This document shows positions 15,303 to 16,931 of a stretch of 16,931 nt of DNA, one piece after another. How positions within the stretch are numbered: position 1 is the first letter of the stretch; every line of letters begins with the position of its first letter. A program made the translations under genes and the position numbers. Source of the DNA: JANPEF01 sp031413115 (GTDB lineage Bacteria; Eisenbacteria; RBG-16-71-46; DASYSL01); assembly GCA_031413115.1 (NCBI GenBank), contig JANOEH010000175.1, positions 1 through 16,931 on the forward strand, written 5' to 3'. A model generated the notes under the pieces. That model saw only the letters and a list, made by a program, of their open reading frames with translations, ran no database searches and was not told the DNA's origin.

Positions 15303-16301
15303 ATGCGATCGAATGTGAGCGCGTTCTCTTCCTCGGCCGGTGCGAGCCTTGTCGCCGCCGCTCTTCTGCTCGGCCTCGCCGTCGTACCGGCGACCGCGGG
15401 GTCCGGCCCGGTGACCGTCCCCATCCTCAGCACGACCGATGCGGTCGGCGAACTCAAGCCCTGCGGCTGCCACACCCCCAAGGGCGGCCTGGCGCGCGTG
15501 GCGGGCCTGGTCGACAGCACGCGCATCAAGTACGGCCAGGCTCTCCTCGTCGATGCCGGCGACTTCGCGCCCGACGTCACGCGCACGTTCGAGCGGCCCA
15601 AGCTCGACTACCAGTTCGACGTCATGGCGCTGCTGGGCTACGACGCGGTCGGCGTCGGCGACCGCGAGCTGGCGTACGGCCTGGCGACGCTGCGCGGGCT
15701 GGCGGCGCGCGGCAAGCTCACGCTCGTGTCCTCGAACGTGATCGAGAAGGCAACCGGAAAGCCCGCGTTCGCGACGACGAAGATCGTCAAGGTGAACGGC
15801 GTGAAGGTCGGCGTTTTCGGCGTGCTTGATCCGGCTCTCGAACTCAAGCCGACTGCGGCCGGCGAGGTCACGGTCCTCGATCCGCTGGCGACCGCGCAGG
15901 AGGTGGTCGCGAAGCTGCGCAAGGAGGCCGACGTGGTCGTCTGCCTCGCGCACCTCGGACGCGTCGGGGGCGAGGACCTGGCGGCCCAGGTGCCCGGCAT
16001 CGATGTCGTCATCCTGTCGCACCAGCCGGGAGTCGTCGCCGAGGGCCGGCGCGTGAACGCCTCGGTGACGGTGGCCAGCGGGCAGCAGATCCAGAACATG
16101 GGCACCACGTTCGTGACCGTGCAGGGCAAGACGGTCATCGACGTGAAGTCCTACAACAAGGTCCTGATGCCCGAGGTGGGGGAACGCTCGGACATCGCCC
16201 GGATGACCAAGGAGCTGGAGGACAGGATCAACGAGGCGCAGAAGCAGGCGCAGGCGGCCGCGACCGGGGCGGCTGCAACGGGGGCGCCCCAGGGAAAGTA
16301 G
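15303..16301 (+). CDS. exported UshA/5'-nucleotidase-like protein with Cys-Gly-Cys motif (Cys paralogue)
   Basis: A 332-residue exported protein and tandem paralogue of the preceding gene. A signal peptide ending near ATA (residue 32) precedes a UshA-like metallophosphatase-fold domain. By eye the two align without gaps from about residue 40 to 310, with well over half the residues identical. Cys54 and Cys56 in LKPCGCHTPKGGLARV correspond to Cys54 and Sec56 of the neighbour. Metal motifs are altered the same way: DAGD kept, GNHE replaced by GDRE (119-122), LAHLG kept (His217), GHTH replaced by SHQPG (His240). It lacks the haem domain and ends in a Gln/Ala-rich tail. Cys-Gly-Cys could be a redox disulfide or metal/sulfur site; substrate unknown. 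Automated annotation will probably call it 5'-nucleotidase, which the lost ligands make doubtful. Confidence 0.85.
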   Translation: MRSNVSAFSSSAGASLVAAALLLGLAVVPATAGSGPVTVPILSTTDAVGELKPCGCHTPKGGLARVAGLVDSTRIKYGQALLVDAGDFAPDVTRTFERPKLDYQFDVMALLGYDAVGVGDRELAYGLATLRGLAARGKLTLVSSNVIEKATGKPAFATTKIVKVNGVKVGVFGVLDPALELKPTAAGEVTVLDPLATAQEVVAKLRKEADVVVCLAHLGRVGGEDLAAQVPGIDVVILSHQPGVVAEGRRVNASVTVASGQQIQNMGTTFVTVQGKTVIDVKSYNKVLMPEVGERSDIARMTKELEDRINEAQKQAQAAATGAAATGAPQGK

Positions 16302-16307
16302 CGTGAG

Positions 16308-16351
16308 GCGCGGGCGCGGTGGTACCCTTGGTGGGTACAGCGCGCCCGCGC
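16308..16351 (+). terminator. long two-tier hairpin after the Cys paralogue
   Basis: GCGCGGGCGCG (16308-16318) pairs perfectly with CGCGCCCGCGC (16341-16351). Inside, GTACCC (16322-16327) pairs with GGGTAC (16333-16338) around loop TTGGT, with a small internal loop between the two stems. It starts 6 nt after the TAG stop and precedes the cysK-like gene. No T-run follows, so it could be a terminator of the U-less kind, an RNA-stability element or a leader structure for the next gene. Confidence 0.45.
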
Positions 16352-16404
16352 GGCGGCACGCCGCGGGACTTGCCTCCCCCGACTCCCTCACGCCGGATGC
16401 GAAC

Positions 16405-16836
16405 ATGCCCCTGCAGCCCGATGGAATGACGTATTTCGAGGACATCATCCAGTCGGTCGGCAACACGCCGCTCGTCCGCCTGAACAAGATGACCCGGGGC
16501 CTGCCGGCCACCGTCCTCGCCAAGGTCGAGTCGTTCAATCCCGGCGGCAGCTCGAAGGACCGGATCGGACTGTCCATGATCCGCGCCGCCGAGGCCGACG
16601 GAAAGCTCAAGCCCGGCGGCACGATCGTCGAGTGCACCTCGGGGAACACGGGCGTCGGCCTGGCCATGGCGGCGGTCGTGCTCGGCTACAAGACCGTGTT
16701 CTGCATGCCGGACAAGGTCGCGACCGAGAAGATCAACCTCCTCAAGGCCTATGGCTCCGAAGTGGTGGTCTGCCCGACCGCCGTCTCGCCCGACTCGCCC
16801 GAGTCGTACTACCAGGTCGCGCGCCGGATCGAGTGA
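16405..16836 (+). CDS. cysteine synthase / cystathionine beta-synthase family protein, 3' part missing
   Basis: A 143-residue N-terminal fragment of a fold-type II PLP enzyme that replaces the beta-substituent of serine or O-acetylserine with sulfide or homocysteine. It shows SVGNTPLVRLNKM, the PLP-lysine motif NPGGSSKDRIG (Lys51) and the substrate loop TSGNTGVG (78-85), followed by MPDKVATEKINLLKAYG. The LNKMT and AVSPDSPESYY sections resemble cystathionine beta-synthase more than CysK. Complete relatives have about 300 residues (about 450 with CBS domains); here homology stops at YYQVARRIE, and the C-terminal half with the GTGGT phosphate loop is absent. TGA follows at once, where base composition also changes. 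ATG 16426 (MTYFEDIIQS) is an equally good start. This fragment cannot be active as it stands. Confidence 0.85.
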   Translation: MPLQPDGMTYFEDIIQSVGNTPLVRLNKMTRGLPATVLAKVESFNPGGSSKDRIGLSMIRAAEADGKLKPGGTIVECTSGNTGVGLAMAAVVLGYKTVFCMPDKVATEKINLLKAYGSEVVVCPTAVSPDSPESYYQVARRIE

Positions 16837-16931
16837 AAATTTTTTATGGCCGGCGCCAACTGGCTGCAAAGAAAATACACCTGGTCGTTGCGGCTGATAC
16901 GCCGGTTGTTCATTACCGTTTTCTCGTGCAA
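16833..16931 (+). other. terminal stretch of different base composition, origin unknown
   Basis: The last ~98 nt are about 48% G+C by hand count, against roughly 70% before. They begin with an A/T-rich run (AAAATTTTTT, 16836-16845). Two + frames stay open to the edge: from GTG 16833 (reads MKIFYGRRQLAAKK...) and from ATG 16846 (reads MAGANWLQRKYTW...). I recognise neither, and no ribosome site stands out. It could be the edge of an inserted element, or joined DNA from another genome. Confidence 0.4.

Noticed and set aside
15462..15473. CGCH in the Cys paralogue as a haem-binding site
   Set aside because: The spacing is C-x-C-H, not C-x-x-C-H, and the aligned Sec/Cys exchange fits a redox pair rather than haem attachment.
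1684..16869. Long open frames on the - strand throughout the window
   Set aside because: They lie opposite well-conserved genes, are Arg/Ala/Pro-rich low-complexity shadows typical of high-G+C DNA, and match no family I recognise.
1..16931. CRISPR arrays, tRNA or rRNA genes, transposases
   Set aside because: I saw no spaced direct repeats, cloverleaf-like segments, rRNA-like sequence or transposase motifs when reading both strands; a dedicated scan was not possible.

Overview
This is a GC-rich (roughly 70% G+C by eye) stretch of a diderm bacterium in which every gene lies on the + strand. An LptD homologue, a TonB-dependent receptor, and a PorX-like regulator beside a PorY-like kinase suggest the FCB side of the bacterial tree (an Eisenbacteria-, Gemmatimonadota- or Krumholzibacteria-like lineage). 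That placement is inference; no marker gene here fixes it. TGA is an ordinary stop in most genes, so the standard bacterial code applies.

Positions 2-13683 read like one long, tightly packed transcription unit after a partial TonB-dependent receptor: a PorY-type histidine kinase, a secreted protein of unknown function, a PorX-type response regulator/PglZ protein, tsaE, a tsaB-rimI fusion, accD, folC and lptD. Several junctions are 4-nt stop/start overlaps (GTGA, ATGA, CTGA, GTGA). The products cover envelope signalling, t6A tRNA modification and ribosomal acetylation, fatty-acid precursor supply, folate metabolism and LPS export.

The most interesting region is 13684-16301. After a promoter-bearing intergenic stretch with three G/C palindromes come two tandem paralogues of an exported, UshA/5'-nucleotidase-like protein. 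The second (15303-16301) has a Cys-Gly-Cys motif at residues 54-56. The first (13839-15191) has an in-frame TGA at codon 56, exactly where the second has Cys, and reads on without interruption into a four-haem c554-like cytochrome domain. A hairpin suited to a bacterial SECIS element lies 25 nt after the TGA. I interpret the first gene as a selenoprotein with a Cys-Gly-Sec motif fused to a multihaem cytochrome. Ordinary gene calling would cut it at the TGA and lose the signal peptide and the motif. Both proteins also have altered metallophosphatase metal-ligand motifs, which suggests a redox role rather than nucleotide hydrolysis.

The window ends in a cysteine synthase/cystathionine beta-synthase gene that breaks off mid-domain at about 16833. 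The last ~98 bases are much less GC-rich, so this is either a real insertion junction or an assembly chimera. I saw no CRISPR array, tRNA, rRNA or recognisable transposase gene.
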